64,000 bases of DNA from Gracilariopsis chorda (GCA_003194525.1 NBIV01000057.1:248001-312000), one strand, 5' to 3'; shown: positions 54,558-64,000, counted from the first letter of the stretch. Numbers and translations: made by a program. Notes: generated by a model from the sequence alone, not told the origin.

Positions 54558-55826
54558 TCACCGCGAAGACGCCCTCATCCACAGCACAATCACGCGTCCG
54601 AAATCGGTGGCAACCAACCCCCAATCCACGGCGCCCGTCCAGAAAGCGCGCACGGGCGCGAGCAAAGCATGCGCCACGTTCACCTCGAACAGTCTCGAAT
54701 AGCAACTGACCACCATTCCCCCGCGCACAATGAGCGCGCCCTCCGTAGTAACCGGCGCCCAAACGCCCACCCCCCGCTCACTCCGCACCTCAACCACCAC
54801 CAACTCCCCTCGCACCGCGCGCAACGCCGTGCCCACCCGCGCTTCCTCTGCGCTCATGGCGCGTCCCGACTTGTCGTACAGCACGTGATCGCGGGTGACC
54901 TGTAGAGACAGCACCTTTTCCACGCTGCTGTTTGCCCGCCGGACTGCCACCTGCAGCGAGATGAACGTGGCTTGTTGTGCCTCATCAGCATGAGAGAACG
55001 CCACCACTCGTTGCGGCGAGTAAACGCCAGCCACAAAGTCGCCAACTCGTAGATGCTTCATCAATCGCAAGCCACCATCCGCCATCTCCACCTGCACCTC
55101 GCCGCCGAAACAAGCCGGTTCATCATCTCCCCCGCCGGCCGCAACAGCTTCAGAACTTGCCTCAGCGTCGCCTGCATCATCTCCTCCCCCACTATCGACG
55201 TTAGATATCAAGCCATCTGCGTGGCGTTCATCCACGTACGCACAAGGCGCTCCTTCTAAAAACGACTGCGATCCAAACGGCAGCACAAACATAAACACCA
55301 TACCGCGCTTGGCATTGGTAGCAACGCCCGGTAATAAATACCCTCTGCGTTCAAATCGATCCCTGAATGTGTCCAAATCGCGCGTGAAGAAGTATCGAGC
55401 CTGCAGGTTGGTTGAATACGCTTCACACCGTCTCGGAGAATTGTCCACTCCGATGAGAAACCAGCCCAAGGGACTATCCGTTCCGGGCTGAGTGGGCGTT
55501 TGCATCGGCCTGAAAAAGGTGGACTGCAGATCATCATGCACCGAAGCACAACGCTTCCCGTTCACTTTCAAGTCGCTCCACACAATCGCATCGTACGTGC
55601 CGTCAGCGTCGTTGGAGTTGATGCCCTTGTACGACGCGATGCGCTCGTGCTGGATGCTCTGCGCGCACTCGCCCAAAGACGGTAGCACCACAAAGGTAGT
55701 TTCAATCTCAGAGGCGGCCTTCGAAATGGCGGTGGCAAGCGGCACGACGACCAAACCGAGCACGACGCCAAGCGCGACGTTGACGCACGCGAGCGGGCGG
55801 TGGCAAGGGCGCATCGCAGGCCGCAT
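54558..55826 (-). CDS. Hedgehog-type Hint (Hog-like) autoprocessing protein with unknown N-domain
   Basis: The 422-residue protein has an N-terminal hydrophobic segment (residues about 13-33), either signal peptide or anchor. An unrecognised domain follows (about 40-205, cysteines at 54, 93, 134 and 195), then an acidic Gly/Asp hinge (205-236) and a Hint domain (about 237-380). Hint marks are PACFGGEVQVEMADGG with nucleophile Cys239, LRVGDFVAGV, TRDHVLY with Thr311 and His314 (the TxxH of hedgehog domains), and VVSCYSRLF with Cys375, matching the SCY end of Hog. The residue before Cys239 is Ala instead of Gly. It would cleave itself before Cys239 and may pass the N-domain to water or a lipid. 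About 40 residues follow the Hint fold, with hydrophobic stretches. Intronless, divergent from NDC80. Confidence 0.8.
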   Translation of the reverse strand: MRPAMRPCHRPLACVNVALGVVLGLVVVPLATAISKAASEIETTFVVLPSLGECAQSIQHERIASYKGINSNDADGTYDAIVWSDLKVNGKRCASVHDDLQSTFFRPMQTPTQPGTDSPLGWFLIGVDNSPRRCEAYSTNLQARYFFTRDLDTFRDRFERRGYLLPGVATNAKRGMVFMFVLPFGSQSFLEGAPCAYVDERHADGLISNVDSGGGDDAGDAEASSEAVAAGGGDDEPACFGGEVQVEMADGGLRLMKHLRVGDFVAGVYSPQRVVAFSHADEAQQATFISLQVAVRRANSSVEKVLSLQVTRDHVLYDKSGRAMSAEEARVGTALRAVRGELVVVEVRSERGVGVWAPVTTEGALIVRGGMVVSCYSRLFEVNVAHALLAPVRAFWTGAVDWGLVATDFGRVIVLWMRASSR

Positions 55827-56295
55827 GGCAGGAAGCGAAGTTTCTCAAGCTTGCGGATAGGGGGGCAGTCGGGGCGCTGCGGACGGGGGAGATGCGACGG
55901 AATCCTCAACGACGTGACGCAGTTATATAACCTCCACGCGGTCGACAGCCGCGCGCAGCTGCCGCGCTGTCCAACGGCAACTGCGCTCACGCGCCGCAGC
56001 CGCACTGCGTGGCGCGCGTCGTGCACACGTATCTCAGCGCCCGGCGCACGCGCCGTCCACCCGACGTGTGCGTTGTCCCCACTCTCCTGTCCACACGTGG
56101 CCCAATCAGCGCCACCCCCCCCCCCCTCCCCCCCAAATTTTCAAATGTTCAAACATTTGAATCTCCAGCTTTGCGCCATGTGCTCCTTCTTCCTCCCCCA
56201 CCTCCCTCGTCCGCATTTGTTCCCCCCTCTCTGCTGCGCACCCCCTTCCCCGCCACTTCACAAACCATCCCACTCGCTTTCGCCGACTCCCAACA
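55827..56295. promoter_or_regulatory. Shared promoter region of the Hint gene and NDC80
   Basis: On the minus strand a TATA-like TATATAA (about 55923-55930) lies about 100 bp before the Hint start. On the NDC80 side a CCAAT box (56102-56106) is followed by a C run and a 22-bp palindrome (56140-56161, TTCAAATGTTCAAACATTTGAA is 22 long; core CAAATGTTCAAACATTTG) containing TTTGAA. CCAAT plus TTTGAA-type CHR elements control mitotic genes in animals; whether this applies here is speculative. Confidence 0.4.
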
Positions 56296-58086
56296 ATGCG
56301 TCGCACAACGCTCGGCTCGCTCTCCAAGAGCAACATGAACGCGCGCACCTCCGCCGGGCTCCCCACAAGAGCGCGAGCAAGTCTAGCCGTCTCCAAAACC
56401 GCCGAAGACCGTCGAGCCTCCGCCTTTCCCTCGTTCAACCGCCCCCGTTCCACAGGCGGCGCTGCCCCCCGCCACAGCTCTCTTTCCCGCTCTTCCCTCG
56501 CGCTGTCGAGAACCGTGAAGCGCACCGACCCGCGCCCATTGAGCGATCGCTCCTACATGCAAAAGTCCGCAAAACTGCTCATCTCCTTTGTCATTGAGCG
56601 TGGATACGAGCATCCTATATCCCCGAAAATGCTCACCTCTCCTTCTTCAAAGGACTTTCAATTGTTGTTTCTGTTCCTTGTGCGCCGGATTGACCCCACC
56701 TATGCTTTTATTAAGCGCTTTGAAGACGAAGTTCCGCCGCTGTTGAGGGCGCTTGGGTACCCGTTTTCCATCTCTAAAAGCGCGCTCAGTGCCGTTGGTT
56801 CGCCGCACACATGGCCCACACTGCTGGGCGTCCTCACCTGGCTAGTCAACCTTCTCAAATACGACGAGGCGTACGCCGCGTCGCAGAATTCGGGCACCAC
56901 AATGGACCCGCAATCGCGCCGGGAGGGCATCTTCTACGATAATACTGTGGAAGCTTACGACCAGTTTTTGAGAGGCGCCGATACCTTTCCGCAACTCGAC
57001 GCCGAATTGGACGCCCACTTCAACGGCGAGAACCAAAATCGGGAGGCAGAGGTGGAAAAACTTTCCGCAGATCGCGAACAACTTACCGCCACATTGCACA
57101 CTTTGAAGACACAGCCCTCTCCGTTGCGCCTCATTTCCGAGCACAAGGAGTCTCTCGCCACGAACATTAACAAATTCAAGCTGTTAATCCCGTCTCTTAT
57201 CGAACATGCCAACGCGGTGAGAAAGCTGTTGACGGACAAGCAGGCAGAAATTGTACGCGTGGATGCGCATATCAACGAACTTTCACGGGAGAAGACTAGG
57301 CTTTCAGATGTGCTTTGTAGACAGGAGGAGAATGAAATTGATGTGAATAGAATTGCTGCGGATCGCGACACTTTGAAGAAGGCACTTTCGAAAGCTTCTT
57401 CGGATATGGTAAATGCGGAAGCGGAACGAACTGATGCACAACAACTTGTTGCTATTGCTAAAGCAGAGCTCATTGAAACTGTGAAGAGTTACAACAAGAT
57501 TGCAGACGCTTTACAAAAGCAAGGGGACAACCACTTGAAGCTCAACGTACGCGACAGCGCGCAGGATGGCGTGTTGGATAAGGATGTGGAACATTCTGTG
57601 ATTCCAACGCTGCGGGTTGGCAGGGATGAGTTTGTGGCGCGCGTTCCAAAGCTTCAGGAGGAGGTGCACGCGCTGAATGAACGAGGAGATGAAATTGAGG
57701 AACGACTAATAGTACTGAGACACTCGTTGGGCATGCTCGAAGCTCGAAAAAGCAAACTGGAATCCGAGTATCAGGCAAAGAAGAACGGGATGAACGAGTT
57801 GTTGAGACAGAGAAAGGACACGGTTTTACAAAGGGAAGAACACATCGCTATGGAACGTGAGCGATTGCAGGAGCTGATGCGCGTCCAGGCTAGGGAAGTG
57901 AAGGAATTGCAAAACCAGCTGAAAGGGTACGAGGAAATGTTTGAGAGATATGTTGCCAGGGTTAGTGCAAATACTGAACGGGGCGTGACTGCACGTTCGG
58001 AGCATCAGCAAATTGTGAGAAACACGCTGGTGAGAGTACGCGAATACCTCGAGGAACAGAAGGCGGATCTCGACGAGGGTGAGTAA
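56296..58086 (+). CDS. NDC80: Kinetochore protein NDC80/HEC1
   Basis: The 596-residue protein has a basic, Ser/Thr/Arg-rich N-terminal tail (1-78), the microtubule-binding tail of NDC80. A calponin-homology domain follows (about 79-190) with DPRPLSDRSYMQK, FLFLVRRIDPTYAF and the PPLLRALGYPFSISKSALSAVGSPHTWPTLLG region compressed into the family pattern F-KxLGYP-SxSKSxLxAVGxPHTWP. The rest (about 225-590) is coiled coil for pairing with NUF2. As part of the NDC80 complex it links kinetochores to spindle microtubules in mitosis. Length is slightly under the usual 620-690. The frame is complete and intronless, starting at ATG 56296 in CAACAATGC context. It is divergently transcribed from the Hint gene. 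Confidence 0.92.
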   Translation: MRRTTLGSLSKSNMNARTSAGLPTRARASLAVSKTAEDRRASAFPSFNRPRSTGGAAPRHSSLSRSSLALSRTVKRTDPRPLSDRSYMQKSAKLLISFVIERGYEHPISPKMLTSPSSKDFQLLFLFLVRRIDPTYAFIKRFEDEVPPLLRALGYPFSISKSALSAVGSPHTWPTLLGVLTWLVNLLKYDEAYAASQNSGTTMDPQSRREGIFYDNTVEAYDQFLRGADTFPQLDAELDAHFNGENQNREAEVEKLSADREQLTATLHTLKTQPSPLRLISEHKESLATNINKFKLLIPSLIEHANAVRKLLTDKQAEIVRVDAHINELSREKTRLSDVLCRQEENEIDVNRIAADRDTLKKALSKASSDMVNAEAERTDAQQLVAIAKAELIETVKSYNKIADALQKQGDNHLKLNVRDSAQDGVLDKDVEHSVIPTLRVGRDEFVARVPKLQEEVHALNERGDEIEERLIVLRHSLGMLEARKSKLESEYQAKKNGMNELLRQRKDTVLQREEHIAMERERLQELMRVQAREVKELQNQLKGYEEMFERYVARVSANTERGVTARSEHQQIVRNTLVRVREYLEEQKADLDEGE

Positions 58087-58998
58087 GTACAGAAGCCGTC
58101 CCTAAACGTATTAGGGAAAGGAATGTTAGAATGCTCGTGACGACAAGTCACAGTTTTGCGGTGCTTATTGAAGCTGTTTGCCTTCCGGGAGAGGTGATAG
58201 TACTCTTGTGTAACTTGATAGTGGGGACGCGTTCCGCCCGGATCCTTCGCGCCTGCGTTTGAACTTAGGGAGACAACCGTAGTGGGGACCGTGGCGACGC
58301 TGATTGCGGAATCGCGCGGTTGCTCTGCACGCAACCAAACCAATGCTACTGGGGCGGGCGGCTTGAAATTGGTGCATCGGGATCTATGAAGGTTGGCTGT
58401 GAACGAAAGTGATGAACGAGAGGTCGCAGAAGGTCACCAACTGCGTGACCGACAGCTGACATTTGGTGTCGAACGATCCAGTCCCGGCATGGATGGAGAC
58501 CGAGGAGGGCTGTGCTCTCCATAGCGAACTGGACGGGTCATCGTGGCCGCAGCCATCGTCGCAATTAATGGACACCGTCACGACGCAGAAGAAGTCTGTC
58601 ATTCGCTTCGCTCCGCGCCGAATTTAGCGTTTCCGCGCCAGTGGAGCTGCTCCCTCGTCACGCGTACCGAGGGTACAACCGTATCTCCGGTTGTACACCA
58701 TAAATGCAAAAAGTGGCGTCTCTACCGGCAGCGCACGGAAACCCTTACGAAAAGTGGCGCCAAAACTGATCCGCCAACGAAACACCCTCGGGTAGCCGCG
58801 AAATTAGAAAGCGCTATTTAGTAAATAGCAACGTAAGACGATCAGCAGCAGACCTCCCCACAACCGAAACTCCTTAAATCCGACGCTGGCGGCGGAACAC
58901 CCCGCCCCTCCACTCCCCCTTCCCCCTTCCCAACCCCCCCGCCCATCCTATTCTTTCCTAACCTCTTCTAATACCTTTTCCGCCCACCGATCCTCACC
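58087..58998. other. Gap between NDC80 and the BTB gene
   Basis: No recognisable gene; a 92-codon frame (58543-58821) looks random. It contains an inverted repeat GGTACAACC / GGTTGTACACC (about 58671-58698), a GCTATTTAGTAAATAGC palindrome (about 58812-58828) and an E2F-like word GGCGCCAAA (about 58764). These may belong to the BTB gene promoter. Confidence 0.4.
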
Positions 58999-60726
58999 AT
59001 GACCACATCCACAAACGCAACTCCGCCGCTTCCGCAAAAGGCGAAGCGCGAGCTTCTCCTATCCACCCCCACGAAACCGAGCACCTTGCCATCCCCCAAG
59101 AAGACCGTATGGCCCGCTCCTCCGCCGTCAACCCCCGTCGGCAACTGGATCCTTCACCAGCATTCCTTCGCGCCCAAGCGGGATTACTTCAAGGCGTACT
59201 GCGCCGGATTGGCGCGTCGTCGCGTGGTTGATCATCTCATGTGGTTCCGCTTCCCGTCTGCTCCAGATACCAAGCAACAGCGCATTGCCGTGCATTACTC
59301 CCGACTGGCATGGGTCGGCGGCCCCTTGGCAGAGCTGGTTGCGTCCCCCACCGAACAAGGCAAGTCCGCCACTGTTCAGGATGACGCATCCAAGACAGAG
59401 CCGCCAGCCAAACCCGACGCCGACATGGACGAAGCCGACGATACAGCTGGGCAGCAGTCCGACGTGCGAATGGATGATCAAAAGCCCGTCACACCAGATG
59501 AGGATCCAGATCACCCGTATCGTCGCCCAGATCCTTTCGATCTTACAGAGGATGATACCCCTCGAACTTTTGCAATCGTCATCAAGTTTCTTTACTGTGA
59601 GGAAATCCAGTTGAACTATCTCACGTTTGACGAACTGGTGTCGCTGGCGAAAACGGCACATCGCTGGCATCTCACCGATCTGTATCACGCCACCTTTTCG
59701 TACGTCATGGACCAGGATCTGCTGTCCGGTGGCTTGGGCATTCGAACATTTCTTCCACTAGCGGCTCATGAGGAAACGCCCGAGCAGTTTCGACGATATG
59801 TTTGCATTGCGGTTGGACATCATTTCGACGTGTTGTACCCCCGTCTTCGCGCAATGAAGAAGGCAAACCCCGAAGTTACGCCGTTGTTGTGGCAAACCGT
59901 TTTCAGACAGAAGATGCTGAGTCATGTTTTACATACCATTTCTCTGTACTCGCCGCGCATGTACAATGATTATCTGCTCGACGTGGTGTTGCGTTACTAC
60001 GAACCCCACAGCGATACTACAGACGACCAGCTGTTGGGCCTACTGAGTCAGCTGTCGTGGGATGATATGGACGTTGCAGCTGCTTTTGGTGCTGACGGTG
60101 CCAGCAAATGGTGGAGCGCAAGAGCGGTTCGACTTGCTGCGTTGGCTGCATACGCCCCACAAACCCAAGCTTTGGAGGTTCGTATTCCGTGGAACATTCC
60201 GTTACAACGTCTATTGAAGCAGGACGTTTGGAGCTTTCAAACCGAGCACGTACCATGCGGGCCGTACATTTGCTATCTACACGTGCGAAAAGGAGCCGGT
60301 CGCGAGGTGTCGTTATTCGTTCACATCTGGAATCGAGAGAACAAACCGCTTCAGGATGAGGCGCGTCATGAAATGGTTCGCGTCAAGTGCAGGGCGACGG
60401 AACGCAACTGCCGCTGCGACAGTTCGAAACAATGGAGTGATTCGTGGCACGGATTTTTGGAAAACTTGCGCTTTGAAGGCAAGCTGGAGCGCTACCCGGG
60501 GCTCGGGTGGAGCCAGTTTCTGGAGGAGAAACGGTTGGATGAATGGCGGAATGCACATGGAGAGCATTGCGGTCTGGCGATTACGACGGTGTTGCAGTTT
60601 GTGAACCCGAAGAAACAGTTTGAGGGACCTGCTAAACGGTCGAGGACCAGCAGTCCTGGTCGACTGCAAAGCCCCATTCAGAAGAAGAGGAGTGGGAGTA
60701 GAATGAAGTTGCGTGAATCGCGATGA
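58999..60726 (+). CDS. BTB/POZ-BACK protein with MATH-like C-terminal domain
   Basis: The 575-residue protein starts with a Pro/Lys-rich head. A BTB fold is split: its first half is at about 75-115 (VVDHLMWFRFPS and LAWVGGPLAELV) and its second half at about 188-240 (FAIVIKFLYCEEIQL, FDELVSLAKTAHRWHLTDL). An acidic insert of some 65 residues separates the halves. A BACK-like helical part follows (about 250-375), then a beta-rich domain (about 395-560; VWSFQTEHVPCGPYICYLHV, VSLFVHIWNRENKP, WSQFLEEKRLDEW) that resembles MATH/TRAF domains of BTB adaptors for cullin-3 ligases. MATH normally precedes BTB; the order here is reversed. A basic tail ends the protein. Intronless. A substrate-adaptor role is inferred, not shown. 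Confidence 0.7.
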   Translation: MTTSTNATPPLPQKAKRELLLSTPTKPSTLPSPKKTVWPAPPPSTPVGNWILHQHSFAPKRDYFKAYCAGLARRRVVDHLMWFRFPSAPDTKQQRIAVHYSRLAWVGGPLAELVASPTEQGKSATVQDDASKTEPPAKPDADMDEADDTAGQQSDVRMDDQKPVTPDEDPDHPYRRPDPFDLTEDDTPRTFAIVIKFLYCEEIQLNYLTFDELVSLAKTAHRWHLTDLYHATFSYVMDQDLLSGGLGIRTFLPLAAHEETPEQFRRYVCIAVGHHFDVLYPRLRAMKKANPEVTPLLWQTVFRQKMLSHVLHTISLYSPRMYNDYLLDVVLRYYEPHSDTTDDQLLGLLSQLSWDDMDVAAAFGADGASKWWSARAVRLAALAAYAPQTQALEVRIPWNIPLQRLLKQDVWSFQTEHVPCGPYICYLHVRKGAGREVSLFVHIWNRENKPLQDEARHEMVRVKCRATERNCRCDSSKQWSDSWHGFLENLRFEGKLERYPGLGWSQFLEEKRLDEWRNAHGEHCGLAITTVLQFVNPKKQFEGPAKRSRTSSPGRLQSPIQKKRSGSRMKLRESR

Positions 60727-63480
60727 AGTGGAGTAGGATTTGTGTTGTTTTTAGGTGCGGTGGGTGATAAACGTTGTTTTTGTGTTTTTTTTTTTTCCAT
60801 GGCGACGGCGTGGACGAGCGAAGTGGGACTTGCAGTGTTTGACAGAGCCGGGTACGCATTGCTCTTCCGGTGTTTTCTCTCCCTCTCCGTGTTTGTGGAC
60901 TGCGGCAATGCGGACGCTGATCTCGAGAGGGACGCTAACAAAGGTAAGTGGGTGGGGTGTAGCCTTGTATGTACGGCGCAAATGATTTGACAAGGAAATG
61001 ACAGTACGCCCATTGGATGTTGGCGATGCAGCGCCAAAAAAAAGATCAAAACAAGTATGTAAACGGCTGTAGCGAAGAAGAATTAGCGAGTTGTTTAGCG
61101 AGTTGCACTGTGTCGGTGCTGCGGGTGACGGATTGTGGCTGAGGAAACGGTTGGAACAAGGGCGAAGCAGACGACGTTGAGCGCGCGCTTGAGCGGTGTT
61201 GAGCGCGCGCGATCTGCGCGAAGGACGGGATACATGTTCGAGAGGAGAGTGGGACGGGGTATCCCTATAGCAGGAGGGCGAGGTGAACGACTTGGCGAAT
61301 GCATGAGCCACGCCGAGCAAACGAGGAGCAAGGCGTACGGGTGTTGGGTACAAAGGTACAGGACGGCCACTTGGTGCAGGTGGGCAGACAGTGCGCGCGC
61401 GGACAACAACGAGATCTGGGTGCCAATCAATGAAATATGGGTATTTAATAGTTTTTATTTATTGTTATATTCAGTGCCTGGTCGCAAACGGCAACGTGAT
61501 AAGCCTAAAAATAGCGAACGGCGCGCAACGTACTTTTGGATTACACTGGATACGGAAAGCCGCTCTTCACCGCCCGTGCGCACGCAGTGCTCACTCAGCC
61601 TGCAAGCGTATCGCATTCGCCTTGCCTCAATCTTCCTCTCTTCCCACCACCTTCAGAACGTCTTTTCTTTTCTCCCGATGCGTCGTATTCGCGCCAACGC
61701 CCGCTTCACTTTCGACGCCCCGTGCTCGCGAGAGCGCCTGCGTCACCGTTGCGCTAAAACTAAATCCAACCGCCGCCGTAGAAATGGTACCGCCTTCACA
61801 TACGCCCTCCGTCCCGTTTTGCTTGAGCGTTGTCTACTTTTCGCGCGTGCGCTTTTTGCCATTCGCCGGAGCCCAAACTCGGCACGTAGTGCGCCCCTCG
61901 TCTCATACAGCTCACCGTGCCCCGCTTGGTACACACTTTCTGAGAGCTACTTGCCCAGCGACACGCCTCAGCCAATGCTTTTGCTGCTTGATCTCGCTCA
62001 TACGCTTTATCGCCCTTGTTCCCGCACATCACTCCAAATATCCCAAGCTCAGAGCCATGTCGCACACGTCACGTCACACTATGTCGTGAAAAACAACTAC
62101 GAGCGTCACAAAAAGTGTCTCAAAACGCGCATTGCACACCACAGAGAGACACTGTCTTGCTTGTTACGCCTTTCGCCTTCAGCGACAACACAATCTGTAC
62201 AACCACATATACAAACCTTCTTTTACGATATCACATATACACACACAAACCCCACGTTTTGCTTGTACACACCGCCCGTCATCCATCTCAAAACATCTTC
62301 TTCCATATTCGATACTCTCCTCTCCAACCCGTGACAAACACACCCATGTCAATCTACAACTGTCGCCCACACCATACGCATGCCATCTCACCACACATCC
62401 CCAATTCAGCGCTTACAAATTCCCGCTACAACAAGTGCGCCTACTATTTTACTTGCTTTATGCCGCACTGCTTGCGCACATCCACGTGCACTCGTGAAAA
62501 CCTAAACGGCGCTGTTCATCAACGTGCACGCCGAAAATCTTACCTCCGCATTCAAACCCTCCACCCGCCTTCCTCATCTGCCAGCGCTTCTGGCAGCGCT
62601 ATACGTGGGCGCGCGAGCACTTTCTGCCCGTGCGCCGCTTCTGAAAGCGCCAAATCGCTGTGTCGTTTCCGTCACAAAAACCGCCGTCTCTGCCGCAGAG
62701 GGGGGGCATGTCCGTTGTCAGCCTGCAAGCTCGGAACGATACTCCGCTTTCGGGGGGGGGCATGACGCTCGTATCACGGTCCGCGTAGCGCGCCCGTTCT
62801 GGAAGCCATTCACGATAAGCAGTGCAGAAGCAGGTAGTGGTGGACTCACGCAACGAACAGGGGAGACAAGTTCTCATCTTGATGGATCTGCACCAAAAGT
62901 AGCGCCACGTTCCCCGTCCAGTTGAGCACGTAGATCGTCGCATCGGGACACACATCGCCATGTGCTCCTTTCACCGCGCCCACGGTGCAGCAGTTGGGCA
63001 ACCTTCTTTTTTTTTTCAAAAAGATACAGCTTCGCCATCTCCAGAAGGCGGCGGTGAAGACGGCAGTGGAAGAGCGGACGCGGCCAAGAAGGTTGTTCAT
63101 GCACGGAACGTGGCGAAGCGCGACACTCTTCGACAATCACACCGGCTCCGGATGCATCCCGAATCGGCGTCAGAGTGCAGCCGCTCTGCGCTGGTGCGCG
63201 CGTCGCAGATTGCTGCCGCCACTACGAGTGAAGCGTATCGCAGCACACGCTTACGTGGCGAAGCGCCTCAGTCAGTTTTCGCCCCGCAGTCCACGTCAGT
63301 CACGTCCCCGCCGCGGCCATTCCTTCGCCACTCGCGACCGCCACTTAAGACCTTAGCCGCGACCACTTCTCCGCTGTACGTTCTCGCCACACACCTCAGC
63401 ATCGCTCTTTCCCCCCCCCCCCCCCCCTCTTGTAACACCACGCAACCCCCAAACCCCTCCTCCACACCCAACTAAAACTC
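60727..63480. other. 2.7-kb stretch without a convincing gene
   Basis: An 82-codon frame, with ATG at 60799, ends at 60990 and contains a GTAAGT donor-like word (about 60943); it might be a first exon. A 399-codon frame (61135-62334) starts at GTG, has its first ATG far inside and reads like random Arg/Ser-rich sequence. Overlapping frames at 61391-62089 and 62016-62765 are no better. Runs of C or G (for example 63411-63427) and CA-rich stretches are present. A 20-nt word identical to the conserved 3' part of SSU rRNA lies at 62262-62281. Nothing else can be supported; unspliced ORF reading may miss an intron-rich gene here. Confidence 0.4.
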
Positions 63481-64000
63481 ATGTTCATTAAGTGGCTCCC
63501 TCTGGCACTTTTCTCCTTGTGCCTTATCCTTCCCCTAGCGTCCGGTCATGGACTTATGACAGATCCTCCCCAACGGGGTATCCTTGCCGGAAACAAATAC
63601 GCTCCTTTTCTCACCCCGATTTCGGGCGCACCCATCGACTTCTACGCACACTTTCCAGCAGGCGAGAAGAACACTCGCCCAGGCGCTGGCAAGAATTCCC
63701 AGGAACGTGCTGCAAGCCGAAACTGGACCCCATTCGAGCCGTTCAAGAAGAATTTCAACTGGAGAGCAGGTGTGTGTGGTGATCCCCGTCCCGGCCGACA
63801 AGACCACCTTAAAGGCGGTAAATATTACTTTGATGGTCTAATCACACGCACGTATAGACAGGGCCAGTTCCTGCACATGCGCAACTCCATCACCGCCCAT
63901 CACAATGGTTTCGTAGAAGTGCATATCTGCGACGTTTCTAAGTGTCCAGGCGGCGATATCTCAGAACGATGCTTCTCCGATTACGATGCTTGCGTCCAGC
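63481..64000 (+). CDS. Secreted LPMO-like copper protein (AA15/chitin-binding type 4-like), 5' part
   Basis: The frame starts at ATG 63481 and is open to the window edge (173 codons), so the 3' end is missing. Residues 1-22 are a signal peptide ending LPLASG. Cleavage would leave His23 first, as HGLMTDPPQRG, which is the N-terminal His of the copper histidine brace in lytic polysaccharide monooxygenases. GVCGDP (97-102), GGKYY (112-116) and TAHHNGFVEVHIC (138-150) match the blocks of AA15-type enzymes, where the second copper His lies at His140 or 141. Cys99 and Cys150 would form disulfides. Such enzymes cut chitin or cellulose oxidatively outside the cell. The third ligand, near the C-terminus, is not in the window. 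AA15 rather than AA10 is a judgement from motifs. Confidence 0.75.
   Translation, partial: MFIKWLPLALFSLCLILPLASGHGLMTDPPQRGILAGNKYAPFLTPISGAPIDFYAHFPAGEKNTRPGAGKNSQERAASRNWTPFEPFKKNFNWRAGVCGDPRPGRQDHLKGGKYYFDGLITRTYRQGQFLHMRNSITAHHNGFVEVHICDVSKCPGGDISERCFSDYDACVQ

Noticed and set aside
61135-62334. A 399-codon plus-strand open frame
   Set aside because: It starts at GTG, its first ATG is well inside, the translation is Arg/Ser-rich without any known block, and equally long frames overlap it in other phases.

Overview
The window looks like nuclear DNA of a eukaryote, most plausibly a red alga. Genes are compact and mostly intronless with short introns where present, retrotransposons of several kinds are stacked on each other, and the host genes (NDC80, a BTB protein, a Hedgehog-type Hint protein, an LPMO-like secreted protein) are eukaryotic. 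The phylum is an inference from overall character; no species can be named. There is no sign of bacterial operons, CRISPR, rRNA genes or tRNA genes.

From 1 to about 35 kb the window is a graveyard of mobile elements. A three-copy tandem repeat opens it. Two chromodomain-bearing Ty3/gypsy remnants (chromoviruses A, minus strand, about 3.4-10.0 kb, and B, plus strand, about 10.1-19.1 kb) lie head to head. Each appears to carry, antisense to pol and just inside its 3' LTR, an unrecognised Tyr/Arg/Pro-rich ORF (4442-6250 in A; a decayed relative near 17.1-17.9 kb in B). B is interrupted by a decayed pogo/Tigger-like transposase (about 11.95-13.93 kb) and an apparently intact Tc1/mariner element (14.55-15.80 kb). 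A young chromovirus C (19440-29354, 827-bp LTRs about 98% identical) sits inside an older, AT-rich chromovirus D (19.2-19.4 and 29.4-32.2 kb). A decayed PIF1-like helicase, possibly from a Helitron, and two foldback hairpins follow.

From 35.1 to 47.2 kb the window is a nested structure. A Ty1/copia element E is bounded by 156-bp LTRs and a 5-bp target duplication (TTGTA). A 5.9-kb DNA transposon F (36566-42488) has split its RT region. F has 25-bp terminal inverted repeats, CTAG-rich subterminal zones and three plus-strand genes: a KDZ/Plavaka-like transposase, a predicted three-exon membrane protein and an acidic coiled-coil protein. An 86-bp perfect palindrome lies just after the transposase gene. 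The two extra genes look like cargo or accessory genes of the transposon and are the best candidate here for an undescribed system.

From 48 to 64 kb the window is host gene space. It holds a secreted protein of 16 six-cysteine repeats, a degenerate peroxiredoxin-like protein with a very long disordered tail (minus), a membrane-anchored or secreted Hint-domain protein (minus) divergent from the kinetochore gene NDC80, a BTB-BACK-MATH-like protein, a poorly coding 2.7-kb stretch, and the 5' part of an LPMO-like copper protein running off the right edge. Three of these five complete genes and the last partial one concern the cell surface or the extracellular space; no operon-like cooperation is implied.
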